Assembly (NCBI GenBank): GCA_041685075.1
Contig: JAWLGN010000313.1
Location: forward strand, 1-6,338
Direction: 5' to 3'
Length of the DNA stretch: 6,338 nt
DNA from: JAMCRM01 sp041685075
Lineage (GTDB): Bacteria > Acidobacteriota > Terriglobia > Bryobacterales > Bryobacteraceae
Shown in pieces: positions 5,868 to 6,338 of the stretch; the stretch's first letter is position 1, and each line of letters opens with the position of its first letter. The notes under the pieces are model-generated. The model ran no database searches. It was given only the letters and a program-made list of their open reading frames with translations, and had not been told where the DNA came from. The position numbers and the translations under genes are program-made.

Positions 5868-6338
5868 ATGCGGAACCACCAGATGACCCGCCGCGGGCTG
5901 TTGGCCTCGACCGCCGCCGCGGCCGGAGCGCGTGCCTTCGCCCCCGCCGGCGCTACGGAATTCCAGATCGCCTGCATGACCCTGCCCTACGGCAACGCTC
6001 CCTTCGAGCGTGCCCTTTCCGGTATCGCCTCGGCCGGCTATCGCTACGTCGCCTGGGGGCCTTACCAGGGCAAGGAAGGCAAGCGCATCGCGCTGCTCGA
6101 ACCGGATGCTCCCGCCTCGGCGGCAAGCGAACTCGCCAGGCGCACGCGCGGCGCCGGCCTCGAGCCGGTCATGATGTTCGCCGTCACCTACGTGGAAGCT
6201 CCCGACGCCCTCACGGTTTACCGGCGCCGCATCGAGCAGGCCGCCGCCGCCCGCATCCCCTACGTTCTGGTCTTCGGGGACATCAAGGACGCTCCCGGTC
6301 TGCGCCAGACCTGGATCCGCAATCTCAAGGCGATCGGT
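5868..6338 (+). CDS. Second Tat-exported epimerase-like TIM-barrel protein, 3' end missing
   Basis: The first 157 codons are present with no stop, so the gene continues past the window. The translation begins MRNHQMTRRGLLASTAAAAG and has the same twin-arginine signal (R8, R9) and ARAFAPAG cleavage region as the first copy. By hand count, 23 of the first 137 aligned residues differ, about 83% identity. Most changes cluster at 69-75, 87-95 and 113-120. After FG (136-137) it reads DIKDAPGLRQTW, where the first copy has NTRKDMRDTW, a net gain of two residues. The half carrying the KQH, FDAGN and IKD landmarks lies outside the window, so active-site conservation cannot be judged. The role is inferred to be as for copy 1: periplasmic sugar or cyclitol isomerase/epimerase-like. 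It is divergent from the receptor gene across a 285-base gap. Confidence 0.85.
   Translation, partial: MRNHQMTRRGLLASTAAAAGARAFAPAGATEFQIACMTLPYGNAPFERALSGIASAGYRYVAWGPYQGKEGKRIALLEPDAPASAASELARRTRGAGLEPVMMFAVTYVEAPDALTVYRRRIEQAAAARIPYVLVFGDIKDAPGLRQTWIRNLKAIG

Larger units (their letters stand above)
5848..6338 (+). repeat. Diverged long direct repeat, copy 2 (runs off the end)
   Basis: Homologous to 1107-1591 in the same orientation, with the receptor gene on the opposite strand in between. The homology begins sharply at the promoter block and continues to the window edge. Confidence 0.85.

Noticed and set aside
5744..5977. 77-aa minus-strand open frame in the second divergent region
   Set aside because: Overlaps the conserved promoter block and N-terminus of the second epimerase-like gene. 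It has no ribosome binding site, and its alanine-rich part is the reverse of the Tat signal codons.

Overview
The window is GC-rich (roughly two thirds G+C by eye). Its gene types suggest a heterotrophic member of the Acidobacteriota, near the Solibacter/Bryobacter group. The main clue is a very large TonB-dependent receptor with an N-terminal carboxypeptidase-regulatory-like domain (Oar type), next to Tat-exported xylose-isomerase-like TIM-barrel proteins. This combination is expanded in that phylum. The taxonomic placement is inferred from gene content; there is no marker gene here.

Layout, left to right. Positions 1-130 hold no convincing gene, only an AT-richer stretch (about 20-53) and a hairpin at 54-93 that probably terminates the first gene. 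A small minus-strand gene (131-352, 73 aa, unknown function) has a very strong Shine-Dalgarno sequence. A 135-base divergent gap separates it from a plus-strand inner-membrane protein of the VTT/DedA (YqaA-like) type (488-1096). Thirty bases later comes a Tat-signal sugar-isomerase/epimerase-like protein (1127-2056), apparently with its own leaderless-type promoter. A perfect 12-bp inverted repeat (2062-2093) fills the 49-base gap between this gene and the convergent TonB-dependent receptor gene (5582 down to 2106, minus strand, 1158 aa). A 285-base divergent gap then leads to a second isomerase/epimerase gene starting at 5868 and running off the window end. It is about 83% identical in protein to the first copy and shares its 17-base upstream promoter block.

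How they may fit together. The receptor would import a ligand, possibly a carbohydrate or oligomer, across the outer membrane. The two Tat-exported TIM-barrel proteins would act in the periplasm on a sugar or cyclitol-like compound. The VTT protein is probably a membrane-homeostasis or lipid-related protein unrelated to that role. The most notable points are the paralogue pair bracketing the receptor gene, the conserved leaderless promoter, and the substitution in these proteins of residues that are usually metal ligands in the superfamily. I see no phage, IS, CRISPR, tRNA or rRNA feature, and nothing that clearly amounts to a new multi-gene system.
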